64,000 nucleotides of DNA from Marivita sp041725935 (GCA_041725935.1 JBGRQD010000005.1:195801-259800), one strand, 5' to 3'; counted from the first letter of the stretch, positions 34,614 to 43,766 are shown. The notes: generated by a model from the letters alone, not told the origin. Translations and numbers: made by a program.

Positions 34614-35606
34614 CTAGCCTGCCACGGGATCAGGTTGCCGCATACGCTCGAGCGCCTCGTCCAGCAGCGCCACCCCGGCCCCCGGACGGTTGGCCTCTTC
34701 CGACAGCACCCGCCGCCATGTCCGCGCGCCCGGTTGCCCGGCAAAGAGCCCCAGCATATGCCGCGTGATCTGGTGCAGCCTGCCCCCCTGATCGAGATGG
34801 GTCTGGATATAGGGGCGCATCGCGTCGATCACGTCCTCTCTTGTCGCGATCGGAGCCAGCGTGCCGAACAGCCGTTCATCGACACCGGACAAAATGTCCC
34901 AGGGACGGTGATAGGCCGCGCGCCCGATCATCACGCCGTTCAACCCGCGCCCGATCAGGGCTTCGGCCATGTCTAGGCTTTCGATCCCGCCATTGATCGA
35001 CATCGGCAGATCTGGAAACGCCGCCGCCATGTCGAACACAAGATCATAATCGAGCGGAGGAATATCCCGGTTCTCCTTGGGCGACAGCCCCTGCAGCCAC
35101 GCCTTGCGCGCATGGATGATGAGGTAGTCACAGCCCGCATCGGCGACCCTTGAGATGAATTCCGGCAGGGTCTTCGCCACGTCCTGATCATCCACACCGA
35201 TCCGGCACTTCACGGTGACCGGCACAGACACGGCCGCCTTCATCGCAACAACGCAGGACGCCACAAGGTCAGGCGATTTCATCAGGATGGCCCCAAACGT
35301 GCCGGATTGCACCCGGTCGGACGGGCAGCCCACATTGAGGTTGATCTCGTCATACCCGGCCTCGGCCCCCAACCGCGCCGCCTCGGCCAGTTCCTGCGGA
35401 TCAGAGCCGCCAAGCTGCAACGCGACGGGATGTTCTACCGGATCATGCTCCAGCAAATGCACCGCTCCACCCCGCACCAGCGCCGGCGAAGTGACCATCT
35501 CGGTGTATAGCAGCGCCTGCCGACTGATCGTGCGGTGGAACACGCGGCAGTGCCGATCGGTCCAGTCCATCATCGGCGCGACAGACAAGCGAGAAGCATC
35601 AGTCAT
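34614..35606 (-). CDS. dusA: tRNA-dihydrouridine synthase DusA
   Basis: The 330-residue protein has the DusA N terminus LSVAPMMDWTDRHCRVFHR, the catalytic-cysteine motif LNVGCPSDRVQSGTFGA and the FMN-binding INGGI and GVMIGRAAY. It reduces uridines at positions 20 and 20a in the tRNA D-loop. The start MTDASRL (35604-35606) matches family N termini; a start at 35627 adds seven residues. The 5' end of dusA is a known target of a family of tyrosine integrases, and an integrase remnant lies 252 bases upstream. Confidence 0.93.
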   Translation of the reverse strand: MTDASRLSVAPMMDWTDRHCRVFHRTISRQALLYTEMVTSPALVRGGAVHLLEHDPVEHPVALQLGGSDPQELAEAARLGAEAGYDEINLNVGCPSDRVQSGTFGAILMKSPDLVASCVVAMKAAVSVPVTVKCRIGVDDQDVAKTLPEFISRVADAGCDYLIIHARKAWLQGLSPKENRDIPPLDYDLVFDMAAAFPDLPMSINGGIESLDMAEALIGRGLNGVMIGRAAYHRPWDILSGVDERLFGTLAPIATREDVIDAMRPYIQTHLDQGGRLHQITRHMLGLFAGQPGARTWRRVLSEEANRPGAGVALLDEALERMRQPDPVAG

Positions 35607-35701
35607 GCTGCGAATCCCTTGTTTCACTGGCTTTCCCTCCGTCGATGGCGTCTACGATTGGCCATCATTCGCCACTATTCGCGGTGATTTCGGCAGCCCT
35701 T

Positions 35702-35736
35702 GCTACAAATGTAGCACCCAGATACCGCCTTGTAGC
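35702..35736. repeat. TGTAGC repeats between dusA and the integrase remnant
   Basis: GCTACA (35702-35707) and TGTAGC (35710-35715) form an inverted pair two bases apart; a third TGTAGCACC copy lies at 35731-35739, 21 bases after the second. Short repeats beside an integrase gene are the usual form of arm-type integrase sites, so these are candidates, but they are few. Confidence 0.45.
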
Positions 35737-35857
35737 ACCGGCACTTGCGGACGTCACGCACCCACCTGCCGAGGCGCAACCACGATTTCTACGCTCCCCG
35801 ATTTCCGGGAGAAATCAGCCGAACCCATCGTCCTTTCTGACAAGGAAAGGGCTGACC

Positions 35858-36103
35858 ATGGCGACCATCACGCAACGAGACAAAACAAACGGCAAACCGA
35901 GCTTCACCTCTCAAGTCCGCTTCAAGAAAGGCGGAAAGGTGATCTTCTCGAAGTCGGAACCCTTTTCGCAGCAGAAGGTCCCGGAAAGGTGGGCCACCCG
36001 CACCGAGAAAGCTTGGCACGACGGGACTCGATCTCTCGTCACTTCAACCGGCACCTTCGCCGGGCTGATCAAGCTTTATATGTTGATTGTCACTGAGAAC
36101 TGA
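35858..36103 (+). pseudogene. Remnant of a phage-type tyrosine integrase, N-terminal part only
   Basis: The first about 49 residues (MATITQRDKTNGKPSF... FKKGGKVIFSKSEPFS... WATRTEKA) match the arm-binding N-terminal domain common in integrases of phages and islands (beta-rich, then A-W-A-x-R-x-E). After that the frame loses the similarity and ends at 36103, leaving 81 codons in place of about 350-400; the catalytic Arg-His-Arg-Tyr core is missing. ATG 35858 has an AAGGAAAGGG site. It faces away from dusA, and a decayed integration event at that locus is likely. Confidence 0.7.
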
Positions 36104-36212
36104 CCCGGCATTGTCACCGTAACAGGCCACCACACGTGATCGGAGCCATTTGGCGGAAAACGAGGGGTCTTTGTCCTAACGGTCACAGCCGAGTTTGGCC
36201 TAGTGTCGGACC

Positions 36213-37256
36213 ATGGCACAGAAACCCACATATCAGTCAGACCAGCGGATGCGCAGCGTGGTCATGGTCATTTATCCGGATGCCCATATCCTAGATGTCG
36301 TCGGGCCGCTCGAGGTCCTGACGGGGACGAAGTTCTTCCTGCCCGATGGGCCCGATCCCTATGTCGTGTCGATCGTGGCCGCAGAGGCGGGACCGGTCGC
36401 GACGACCTCGGGGGTGACGCTGACCGCGCATCGGTCCTTTGCAGACGCCATGGACGACACCAGCCCGGTCGACACGCTGATCGTCAGTGGCGGGCATGGT
36501 ACTATGGCTGCGATCGAGGACGTGGAACTGCTCGACTTCGTGCGCTCTACTGCAGCGCGGTCGCGTCGGATCGTGTCGATCTGCACCGGGGCGATGATCC
36601 TCGCCGAGATCGGGTTGCTGGATGGAAAACGCGCCAGCACGCATTGGTGGTGGTGCCCGATTCTCGAACAACGCTATCCCGAGGTTCTGGTCGACCGAGA
36701 TGCGATTTTCATTCGCGACGGCAACATCTGGACCTCTGCCGGTGTGACTGCAGGAATGGATCTGGCCCTCGCTCTGGTCGAGATGGATTGGGGCCACGAC
36801 ATCGCACTTCAAGTCGCGCGCTACAACGTCATGTACATGATGCGCCCCGGCGGTCAGTCGCAGTTCAGCGCCCATCTGGTGGCGCAGCGCGCTGAAGATC
36901 CAGCGATCAACGCGACGCTGGAACACATCCTTGCCAATCCCGGCGATCCGCTGACCGTGACCGCATTGGCCGCGCGTGCGGGTTTGTCTGAGCGCACGTT
37001 CGCGCGCCGGTTCAGGGAAGAAACAGAGATGACCCCCGCGGCTTACGTCGAAACCGCGCGGGTTCAGGCCGCGCGCGTGGCGCTGGAAACGGCAAGCATC
37101 GGTGTCGAACAGATTGCATTGCAGACCGGTTTTCAGAACGCCGAGCGAATGCGCCGTGCCTTTCAGCGACATCTGGGCGTTTCGGCGTCTGACTATCGCG
37201 ACCGGTTCCGTGGACCGGCTGCAAACACTGCCTTGATCCGCGACGGTCCCGACTGA
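36213..37256 (+). CDS. GlxA-family AraC-type transcriptional regulator
   Basis: The 347-residue protein has an N-terminal DJ-1/PfpI-like domain with VVGPLEVLTG and SICTGAMILAEIGLLDGKRASTHW, where the Cys is the family nucleophile position, and a C-terminal AraC/XylS double helix-turn-helix (about residues 235-335, with LAARAGLSERTFARRFREE). Such regulators respond to small molecules and usually control oxidoreductase or amine genes nearby. The target is unknown; it begins about 110 bases after the integrase remnant. Confidence 0.85.
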   Translation: MAQKPTYQSDQRMRSVVMVIYPDAHILDVVGPLEVLTGTKFFLPDGPDPYVVSIVAAEAGPVATTSGVTLTAHRSFADAMDDTSPVDTLIVSGGHGTMAAIEDVELLDFVRSTAARSRRIVSICTGAMILAEIGLLDGKRASTHWWWCPILEQRYPEVLVDRDAIFIRDGNIWTSAGVTAGMDLALALVEMDWGHDIALQVARYNVMYMMRPGGQSQFSAHLVAQRAEDPAINATLEHILANPGDPLTVTALAARAGLSERTFARRFREETEMTPAAYVETARVQAARVALETASIGVEQIALQTGFQNAERMRRAFQRHLGVSASDYRDRFRGPAANTALIRDGPD

Positions 37257-37352
37257 CCCAGGACTGACCCTCAATTCCGGCTAGCCCGCGACGCCGCACC
37301 CTTTCAGTGCGCGCGACCCCATTCCTGTTCTCAAAACTCAAGGAAACCACTG

Positions 37353-37715
37353 GTGAAACTGATCAAAATTTCCGCCCTTTTTCCCGTCCTGCTGTCAGCA
37401 TGTGCCGACAGTGGTGCCAATTACACACCCATTCTGGACGGTGCCTCAACTGCCGCGTTCCAAAGCGATCTCGCTGCTTGTCAGGGTCTGGCCCGAGAAC
37501 AGCGGCAGTTCGACCGGCAAACCATGGGCGCCACTGTGCTGGGCGCAGGTGCCGGGGCCTTGCTGGGCGAACTCGACAATGATGGCGACGCCTTGGGCGG
37601 TGCAGTCGCAGGTGCCTTGGCGGGTGGCGCTGCGGGTGCGGTCAATTCGAACGAGCGCCGCGAAGCCATCGTCGTCCAATGCCTGCGGGGCCGCGGCCAC
37701 CGCATCGTCGGCTGA
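37353..37715 (+). CDS. Glycine-zipper lipoprotein
   Basis: The 120-residue protein starts with GTG 37353 behind an AAGGA site. It has a short signal with lipobox LLSAC (Cys near residue 17), a central Gly/Ala-rich zipper (GATVLGAGAGALLGELDNDGDALGGAVAGALAGGAAGA) and a final Cys-containing segment, VVQCLRGRGHRIVG. Proteins of this type (YMGG or SlyB-like) sit in the outer membrane. The function is unknown. Confidence 0.75.
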   Translation: MKLIKISALFPVLLSACADSGANYTPILDGASTAAFQSDLAACQGLAREQRQFDRQTMGATVLGAGAGALLGELDNDGDALGGAVAGALAGGAAGAVNSNERREAIVVQCLRGRGHRIVG

Positions 37716-37749
37716 CGGCGACCCATCATTCACACGAAAGGAATTCCCA

Positions 37750-37995
37750 ATGCCCTATGCCCTGTATCGTCGCCACGCCCGTCTCGCCGGTGTGTATTCC
37801 CTGGCAGAACTTCTGGCAGGTGGATGGATCGGGCGCGGTCGCGCGCCATCCCTGCCCACAACCGACCGTCCAAGCCGCGACGACGCGCCTTCGCAACGCA
37901 AAGACGGAGGGCATTTTCGGGATCCGGCTGGGCCAAAACCTCTGACAGCCCGTTCCATTGGCCGACCCCTAAAGGCGGTCCGGAATGAACCCTGA
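37750..37995 (+). CDS. Small Arg-rich hypothetical protein
   Basis: An 81-codon frame starts at ATG 37750, with AGGA at 37739-37742 seven bases upstream. The product (MPYALYRRHARLAGVYSLAELLAGG...) is rich in Arg, Pro and Gly, and its second half looks disordered. No family is recognised. It lies 34 bases after the glycine-zipper gene and 59 before the NmrA-like gene, so coding status rests on the ribosome site and spacing. Confidence 0.4.
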   Translation: MPYALYRRHARLAGVYSLAELLAGGWIGRGRAPSLPTTDRPSRDDAPSQRKDGGHFRDPAGPKPLTARSIGRPLKAVRNEP

Positions 37996-38054
37996 AGTTT
38001 TCGCAACCCTCGAAACCGCATCTCCTTGAACCCGTCCATCAGAAAGGACACATC

Positions 38055-38909
38055 ATGCAAACCATATTCATCGCTGGCGCAACTGGTTATCTGGGCCGCT
38101 TTTTATGTTCCGAATACCGCAAGCGCGGCTGGCGCGTCATCGCTCTTGTCCGCGACCGCTCATGGGCGCAGGACCTTGCCGCCGACACTCTGATCGAGGC
38201 GGAAGCGACCAAACCCGAAACTCTGGCAGGAGTCATGAACGGTGCTGATCTTGTGATCTCCGCACTTGGCATCACACGGCAGGCAGATGGGCTTGGATAT
38301 TGGGATGTCGACTACCAGGCAAACCTCAACCTGCTGAACGAGGCGCGACGCGCCGAGGTCAAACGTTTTGCCTATATCCATGTGCTTAACGCGCGAAAGA
38401 TGCGCCAGGTGCCTCTGGTGGCGGCAAAATCAGCTTTCGTACAGGCTTTGCAGGAGGCTGATATTGCTTCGACCGTGATTGCACCCTCGGGCTACTTCTC
38501 GGACACGACCGAATTCCTCGCAGCGGCGCGGTTCGGTCGCATGTGGCTGTTCGGGACTGGTGCGCACAGGATCAACCCGATTCACGGGGCTGATCTGGCC
38601 GTGGCCACAGCAGATGCCATTGCCGAGAGACGCGTCTGGCTGGATGTGGGCGGACCGGATATTTTCCGCCAGAGCGATCTGTCCAAAGTCGCTTTTGCCG
38701 CCATCGGCAAACCCGAGAAGGTCACGCGCCTGCCCGATTGGCTCCGCCGCATCGTGCTCAAGCTTCTGCCGCGCCTGACTCCGCGCCACATCCATGGTCC
38801 CGCACAGTTCTTCTTGACGGCGGTCGGCCTGGACATGGTGGGCGAGCCGCATGGGACCCGGCATCTCGAAGAGCATTTCGCAGCGCTGGCCAATTCGCGA
38901 CCGAGCTAG
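38055..38909 (+). CDS. NmrA-like NAD(P)-binding oxidoreductase
   Basis: The 284-residue protein has an N-terminal Rossmann motif IAGATGYLGR and the extended-SDR pattern GADLVISALGITRQ; a cassette KRFAYIHVLNA replaces the classical catalytic Tyr region, as in atypical NmrA-like proteins. They act as NADPH sensors or ether/quinone reductases. The C terminus has a hydrophobic helix. It follows an AAAGGA-type site and is 15 bases upstream of the next gene, so the two may be cotranscribed. Confidence 0.8.
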   Translation: MQTIFIAGATGYLGRFLCSEYRKRGWRVIALVRDRSWAQDLAADTLIEAEATKPETLAGVMNGADLVISALGITRQADGLGYWDVDYQANLNLLNEARRAEVKRFAYIHVLNARKMRQVPLVAAKSAFVQALQEADIASTVIAPSGYFSDTTEFLAAARFGRMWLFGTGAHRINPIHGADLAVATADAIAERRVWLDVGGPDIFRQSDLSKVAFAAIGKPEKVTRLPDWLRRIVLKLLPRLTPRHIHGPAQFFLTAVGLDMVGEPHGTRHLEEHFAALANSRPS

Positions 38910-38924
38910 GGGGAGGAAAGACCC

Positions 38925-39602
38925 TTGAACCGATCGCTTACACTGGACCGCATCGGTGGCCTGGCCGCGCTTGTTTGTGGCGCGACCTACATCATCGGTT
39001 TCGCGTTGCTCGTGACCCTGCTCGCCCCGCTAGGCTATGGCAGCGTTGATATCGACCCACGCGCGGTGGTCGTGTTCATAGACGAAAACCCCCGTTTTCT
39101 CATCACCTGGAACACCACGATCTATGTGGTCAATGCACTGGCGCTCACGGTGCTGGTCGTGGCGCTGTTTCAGCGTCTGGCCACAGCGACACCCGGTTGG
39201 GCGCAGGTTTCCCAAGGACTTGGACTTATTTGGGCAGCACTGGTTCTGGGCGCCGGTATGATCGCCAATGTCGCCGTCGAGCAGGCGGCGCACCTTTACG
39301 CCACCGATCGCCAGGCGGCAGCAGACCTCTGGGCAGTCCTGCATTCCGTCGAACTTGGCCTTGGCGGTGGAAACGAGATCGCGGGCGGGGTCTGGACCCT
39401 TTGCGTCAGCCTTGCAGGGATTATCGGGCGCAGTCTGCCTCGTCTTGTTGGCGCGCTTGGCCTGCTCACAGGTCTGGCCGGCATCGCGACGGTTGTGCCA
39501 GCTGTTGGAGAGACCGCCGGGGCCGTCTTCGGGTTGGGCGCGATCGCGTGGTTCATCGTCGTTGGATTGTCGCTGACCATTGGTCGGCAAGCGCCGACAT
39601 AA
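38925..39602 (+). CDS. Integral membrane protein, DUF4386-like
   Basis: The 225-residue protein has about six membrane helices. The start is TTG 38925 (MNRSLTLDRIGGLAALVCGATYIIGFALLV), with GGAGG at 38912-38916, eight bases upstream. The R-x-x-G-x-x-A start and helix spacing resemble DUF4386 proteins, also seen in the damaged gene at 43862. The function is unknown. It stands just after the NmrA-like gene. Confidence 0.65.
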   Translation: MNRSLTLDRIGGLAALVCGATYIIGFALLVTLLAPLGYGSVDIDPRAVVVFIDENPRFLITWNTTIYVVNALALTVLVVALFQRLATATPGWAQVSQGLGLIWAALVLGAGMIANVAVEQAAHLYATDRQAAADLWAVLHSVELGLGGGNEIAGGVWTLCVSLAGIIGRSLPRLVGALGLLTGLAGIATVVPAVGETAGAVFGLGAIAWFIVVGLSLTIGRQAPT

Positions 39603-39669
39603 CGCAGATGGCTGACCGACATGGGCGTCCTCTTGAGCCACTGATGTGAAAGCCGGACACCGGCAAGCG

Positions 39670-40554
39670 CTACCGCCCGATGAAATCCGCGCGCCGCTCA
39701 AGCAGGCTCTCGTAGAGGAAATCGACGAAGAGCCGGACCCGCTGCACGCGGCGCAGGTCGCCATGCATCAATACCCAGGTCGACCGGCTCTGGTCGAGGC
39801 CGGTGCCCGGCACCCGCTGCAATTCGGGAAAGACGCTTTGCACCCAGGCCGCGAGAAAGGTCATGCCGGCCCCGGCCCGCGCAAGATGCATGTGCATCGC
39901 CGGATCGGAGATCGCGTGGCGCACCTTGGCGCGCGGAAAGGGCGATGCGGCGATCATTGCCTGCAACTCAGGCACTTCGCCGTAGCCGAGCCAGGTCAGC
40001 CCCTCGCCGCGTGGGCCGGCGTCGTGGAAGTGCCTGTCGAGATAGGTACGCGACGCGAAGACGCCGATCGAGAGCGGAAACAGCTTGCGACCCACCGCAT
40101 CGCCGGTGAGCTCGCGCACATGGCGGATAGACACATCCGTCTCAAGTTTTTCGATCGAGTCGATGCTGTAGGACAGGTTCATATCGATGTGGATGTCCGG
40201 GTAAAGAGACAGAAACTCGCCCAGAACAGGCGCCAGCAGGAAATGCGCGGTCATCGGATCGACAGACAGACGGATACGACCCGCCGCCTCGCTGTCGAGT
40301 CCGCGCACTGCGCTGAAGCCCTGCCGCAAGGCCGTTTCTGCGTCCAGCGCTTGCGGCAAAAGCTTGCGGCCCGCCGCCGACAATTCCAGCCCGCCCGCGC
40401 TGCGCCGGAACAGCTGAACACCCAGTTGGGCCTCCAGCCCTTCGACCTGACGGCGCAGGGTCGCATGTGTGCTCCCTGCCTGTTCGGCGGCACCGCGCAA
40501 CGACCCTGCCCGCGCAACGGCCAGAAAGGCCGGAAGAGATTTCCAATCCACCAT
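39670..40554 (-). CDS. LysR-family transcriptional regulator
   Basis: The 294-residue protein has an N-terminal helix-turn-helix (FLAVARAGSLRGAAEQAGSTHATLRRQVEGLEAQLGVQLFRR) and a C-terminal substrate-binding domain. It is divergent from the quinone-oxidoreductase-like gene with a 97-base gap, the usual arrangement for a LysR regulator and its target. The gap has ATAT-GGCA-ATAT at 40585-40596, which could be part of a binding site. The inducer is unknown. Confidence 0.9.
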   Translation of the reverse strand: MVDWKSLPAFLAVARAGSLRGAAEQAGSTHATLRRQVEGLEAQLGVQLFRRSAGGLELSAAGRKLLPQALDAETALRQGFSAVRGLDSEAAGRIRLSVDPMTAHFLLAPVLGEFLSLYPDIHIDMNLSYSIDSIEKLETDVSIRHVRELTGDAVGRKLFPLSIGVFASRTYLDRHFHDAGPRGEGLTWLGYGEVPELQAMIAASPFPRAKVRHAISDPAMHMHLARAGAGMTFLAAWVQSVFPELQRVPGTGLDQSRSTWVLMHGDLRRVQRVRLFVDFLYESLLERRADFIGR

Positions 40555-40651
40555 GCGGAACGATTATGAACCACAGCGGTGCAAATATGGCAATATCCGG
40601 TCTGTGTATGGTCCGGTATGTCATGCGTACTCAAACGCAAAGGAAAATATC

Positions 40652-41632
40652 GTGACTGCCACCCTCACCGCCTGGAGCATAGGGCGCTATGGCGCCCCCG
40701 ACCAACTCGCCCCGGTCAGCCGCCCAATCCCCGACCCCGGTCCCGGCGAAGTCCTGATCCGGATCCGCGCCTCGGCGGTATCGCGCGCCGACGGAATGAT
40801 GCGGGCCGGAACGCCACGCTTTGCCCGTCTGTTCCTGGGCCTGCGCCGCCCGCGCCATGACCTTGTGGGCACATGCTTGTCTGGCGAGATTGTCGCCACC
40901 GGCCCGGGCGTGTCTCGCTCTGAGGTTGGTGACGAGGTGTTCGGACTTGCCGGTCTGAGCTTCGGCGCCAACGCCAGCCATATCTGCCTAAAGGAGACCG
41001 ATGTGCTGATGCCGAAACCCGCCGCTCTGTCGCACGAAGAGGCCGCGGTGATGTGCGATGGACCACTGACCTCGCTGAACTTCCTGCGCGAGGTGGCAGA
41101 GTTACAAGCAGGGCAAAAAGTTTTGATCCTCGGTGCCTCGGGCAGCCTCGGAAGTGCTGCAGTGCAGATCGCCGCCGCGATCGGAGCCGAGGTTACAGGC
41201 ACGTGCAGCGCCCGCAACATCGGCATGGTGGCAGCGCTCGGGGCCGGCCGAGTCATCGATTACACGCAGGAGGACTTCACCGAGGGGACCGAACGGTATG
41301 ACGTGATCTATGACACGCTTGGTGTCTCTTCCTTCACGAAGGCGAAAGGCAGTCTGACCCGATCCGGACGCTACGTCTGCCCTGTACTCGGCCTGGGCCT
41401 GCTCGGCGCGATGGTTCGGACGACGATCGCTGGAACGCGAAAGGCGCGTTTTTCAGCCACCGGAATGATGAAGCCGGACGTGCTGCGCCGGATGCTGACC
41501 AGCCTCGTGGCAATGGCGGAGGACCGCAAACTGGCCCCAGTCATCGACAGGGTTTACCCTTTGAGTGACCTGATCGAGGCGCACCGCCATATGGAGACAG
41601 GTCACAAACGCGGGAACGTGGTCGTTGTCTGA
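40652..41632 (+). CDS. Quinone-oxidoreductase-like zinc-independent dehydrogenase
   Basis: The 326-residue MDR-family protein starts at GTG 40652 with AAAGGA nearby and has VSRADGMMRAGTPR, an AVMCDGPLTSLNFLREVAELQAGQKVLILGASGSLGSAAVQIAAA NADP-binding region, and a C-terminal end GHKRGNVVVV. No structural-zinc cysteines are seen, pointing to the quinone oxidoreductase group. It is divergent from the LysR gene. The IS inserted 24 bases downstream separates it from the SDR gene at 42981. Confidence 0.85.
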   Translation: MTATLTAWSIGRYGAPDQLAPVSRPIPDPGPGEVLIRIRASAVSRADGMMRAGTPRFARLFLGLRRPRHDLVGTCLSGEIVATGPGVSRSEVGDEVFGLAGLSFGANASHICLKETDVLMPKPAALSHEEAAVMCDGPLTSLNFLREVAELQAGQKVLILGASGSLGSAAVQIAAAIGAEVTGTCSARNIGMVAALGAGRVIDYTQEDFTEGTERYDVIYDTLGVSSFTKAKGSLTRSGRYVCPVLGLGLLGAMVRTTIAGTRKARFSATGMMKPDVLRRMLTSLVAMAEDRKLAPVIDRVYPLSDLIEAHRHMETGHKRGNVVVV

Positions 41633-41663
41633 CGGCCACCCTTTTTCAAGTCGGATAAAATTT

Positions 41664-42954
41664 GAGGGTGTCCGCAAAGCGTGTTGGCAGTGAACCTGAA
41701 TTCTTTCCAGGCGATCTCGAGTCTGTCAGATAGGCGCTGCGACGATGACAGCCGGAGGAGGTTCGGCACATCTCCGCTCCACGCTCGTGGTTAACTCGTC
41801 ATTCTTTGGATATGGGACCAAGAAGGCTAATGTTGAAACGATAGGATGACCTTGTCAGTCCTTAATGAGGAGAGGCCACTACGAGGCCTTGATTACATCC
41901 GCCGGTCGCATCCCTGCCAGTCGCGTCTCCAGCCATCGGATATAGCCATTGAGGTTCTTCGTCGCCGGCCCGCAAAATGGCTTGATGAACCCTTTGTAGC
42001 GGGCGTGGAGCGAGTTTACATTCTGGATGTGATAACAGCCTGCCGCGACACGAGTTCCCGGCTTGCTTCCCACCACAAAATGTTCCAAGCCGCGTGCTGT
42101 CGCGAGGTCCTTGTAGCCGTTGCCGCCGTCCGAGCAGAGCACTGCATCACTTGGCACGAGGGGGTCCATGGCACGCTCCACGGTGGCGCTCTTGCGGTTT
42201 GGCAGTCGCCGGAAGAGGCGAGAACCTCCGCGGTCAGCGACGGTGAGGATGGGGAGCTGCCACTTCGAGAGGCCGCGCTTCATCTTCAGACCCTTCGTCG
42301 TGTAGTCTTCCCACCGTGGGCGCGGTGGCGGAGGGGTATTCTGCGGATCGGCGAAATGGCGCACCCATTCGCGCGATCCCTTCCGGGACTCCGCTGGTAG
42401 GTCTCGTCCGCCTCGATGATCCCCGAGAAGCGATCCGATACGCTGTTCTTCCCGATGATCGAGAACACGAGCATCCGCCAGCGCCAGATCGTGTGTTTAT
42501 TGCGGTCGAGCTGCTTGGCGAGCTTCCGAACCGATTGCGGCACGGAGCTACCCAGCATATCCTTCAGCGCCGCCATGAACAGGTCAGGACGATGGATGCG
42601 GCCGACGGCGCTGCCGGTTCGGCCGGAATAGGTCTTCTGGCAGCCGGTGCATCGGTAGCGCTGGATATTTGTTCGGGTTCGGCCCCATTTCTGGCGCCGC
42701 TCGTCGCCGCAGAAAGGGCACTTGTGTTCCCGGTTTGTCCGTGCTTCGATCTCCGAGATCGCTTCCGTCTTTTGTCGGAGATCCTGGATCTTCGTCTGGG
42801 CGTCTTCGATCTGGGCCGGGTTCAGATCATCGAGGGCATCGAGAAAACGGCGAAAGTCGTGGTGTAGCAAGGGCATCCTCCGCTTCAAAAGCGGGCGAAT
42901 ATAGGCCCTTTCAAGCCAAGACGAAGCGAACCAACACGCTTTGCGGACACCCCC
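41664..42954 (-). mobile_element. IS1595-family insertion sequence, 1,291 bp
   Basis: The terminal repeats are GAGGGTGTCCGCAAAG... at the left end and the complement of GGGGGTGTCCGCAAAG... at the right end; 22 bases (41666-41687 and 42931-42952) pair perfectly. An 8-bp target duplication TAAAATTT flanks it at 41656-41663 and 42955-42962, the length typical of IS1595. The transposase is on the minus strand and frameshifted. About 190 bases between the transposase stop and the left end hold no recognised gene. Its ends look intact, so insertion may be fairly recent. Confidence 0.9.
41879..42888 (-). pseudogene. IS1595-family transposase, frameshifted
   Basis: The N-terminal frame (from 42888, or ATG at 42874-42876) has a zinc ribbon (CPFCG... 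CTGC), and the first catalytic Asp in GIIEADETYQR; the second frame (41879-42364) has VLCSDGGNGYKDLA and a final HIQNVNSLHARYKGFIKPF, the ISXO2-like DDE pattern. They join if one G is restored in CAGCGGAGT near 42391-42392 (GGG in the intact copy), reading QRESRKGSREWVRHFAD. The shift is thus a likely one-base loss, making the transposase inactive unless it is bypassed. Confidence 0.85.
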
Positions 42955-42980
42955 TAAAATTTAACGGAAGGACTGATTTC

Positions 42981-43766
42981 ATGGGACGCTTGAATGGAAA
43001 ACGCTGCATCGTCACCGGCGCCGGTCGCGGGATCGGGGCAGCCATCGCGCATGTCTTTGCCCGCGAAGGCGCTGACGTTGTCATTACGGACAAGGTAGCG
43101 GACACCGCCGCTGCGGTCGCCAGCGACATCGGCGCACATCACATGCGTCTCGACGTGTCATCCGAGGCCGACTGGGCCGCACTCGCCAAGGTCTGGCCCA
43201 CCTGCGATGTCGTGGTGAACAACGCAGGGATCACCGGTTTCGAAGAGACCATTCGCCCGCACGATCCCGAGCACGCCTCACTCGCGGATTGGAGGGCCGT
43301 GCACGCGGTCAATCTTGACGGCACCTTTCTCGGATGTCGCTATGCGATCGGTGCGATGCGCACCGGGGGTACGGGGTCCATCATCAACATCTCCTCGCGC
43401 TCTGGCCTCGTGGGCATTCCGGCAGCAGCGGCTTATGCGTCCTCCAAAGCGGCTGTGCGGAACCACACGAAGTCGGTCGCGCTCTATTGCGCCCAGCAGG
43501 GGCTCAACATCCGCTGCAATTCGATCCACCCAGCCGCCATCCTGACCCCAATGTGGGAGCCGATGCTGGGCGACGGACCGGACCGAGAGGCGCGCATGGC
43601 CGCCTTCGTGGCAGACACGCCGATGCGCCGGTTCGGAACGCCTGAAGAGGTCGCGGCCATAGCTCTGCTGCTCGCGTCGGACGAGGCCGCTTACATGACC
43701 GGGACGGAACTGACGGTGGACGGCGGTCTGCTTGCAGGCTCCGCCGCCGCGCCGAAAACGGACTGA
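42981..43766 (+). CDS. Short-chain dehydrogenase/reductase
   Basis: The 261-residue classical SDR has TGAGRGIG, NNAG, ISSRSG and the catalytic YASSK, all intact, and ends with a Gly-rich tail DGGLLAGSAA. The ribosome site GGAAGGA precedes ATG 42981. Just upstream is the right end of the IS1595 element; without it, the SDR start would lie about 50 bases after the quinone-oxidoreductase stop, so the two were probably cotranscribed. The substrate is unknown. Confidence 0.88.
   Translation: MGRLNGKRCIVTGAGRGIGAAIAHVFAREGADVVITDKVADTAAAVASDIGAHHMRLDVSSEADWAALAKVWPTCDVVVNNAGITGFEETIRPHDPEHASLADWRAVHAVNLDGTFLGCRYAIGAMRTGGTGSIINISSRSGLVGIPAAAAYASSKAAVRNHTKSVALYCAQQGLNIRCNSIHPAAILTPMWEPMLGDGPDREARMAAFVADTPMRRFGTPEEVAAIALLLASDEAAYMTGTELTVDGGLLAGSAAAPKTD

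Noticed and set aside
35858..36103. A genuine 81-residue protein rather than a remnant
   Set aside because: Only the first about 49 residues look like a family domain, and the remainder has no pattern, as in a truncation.
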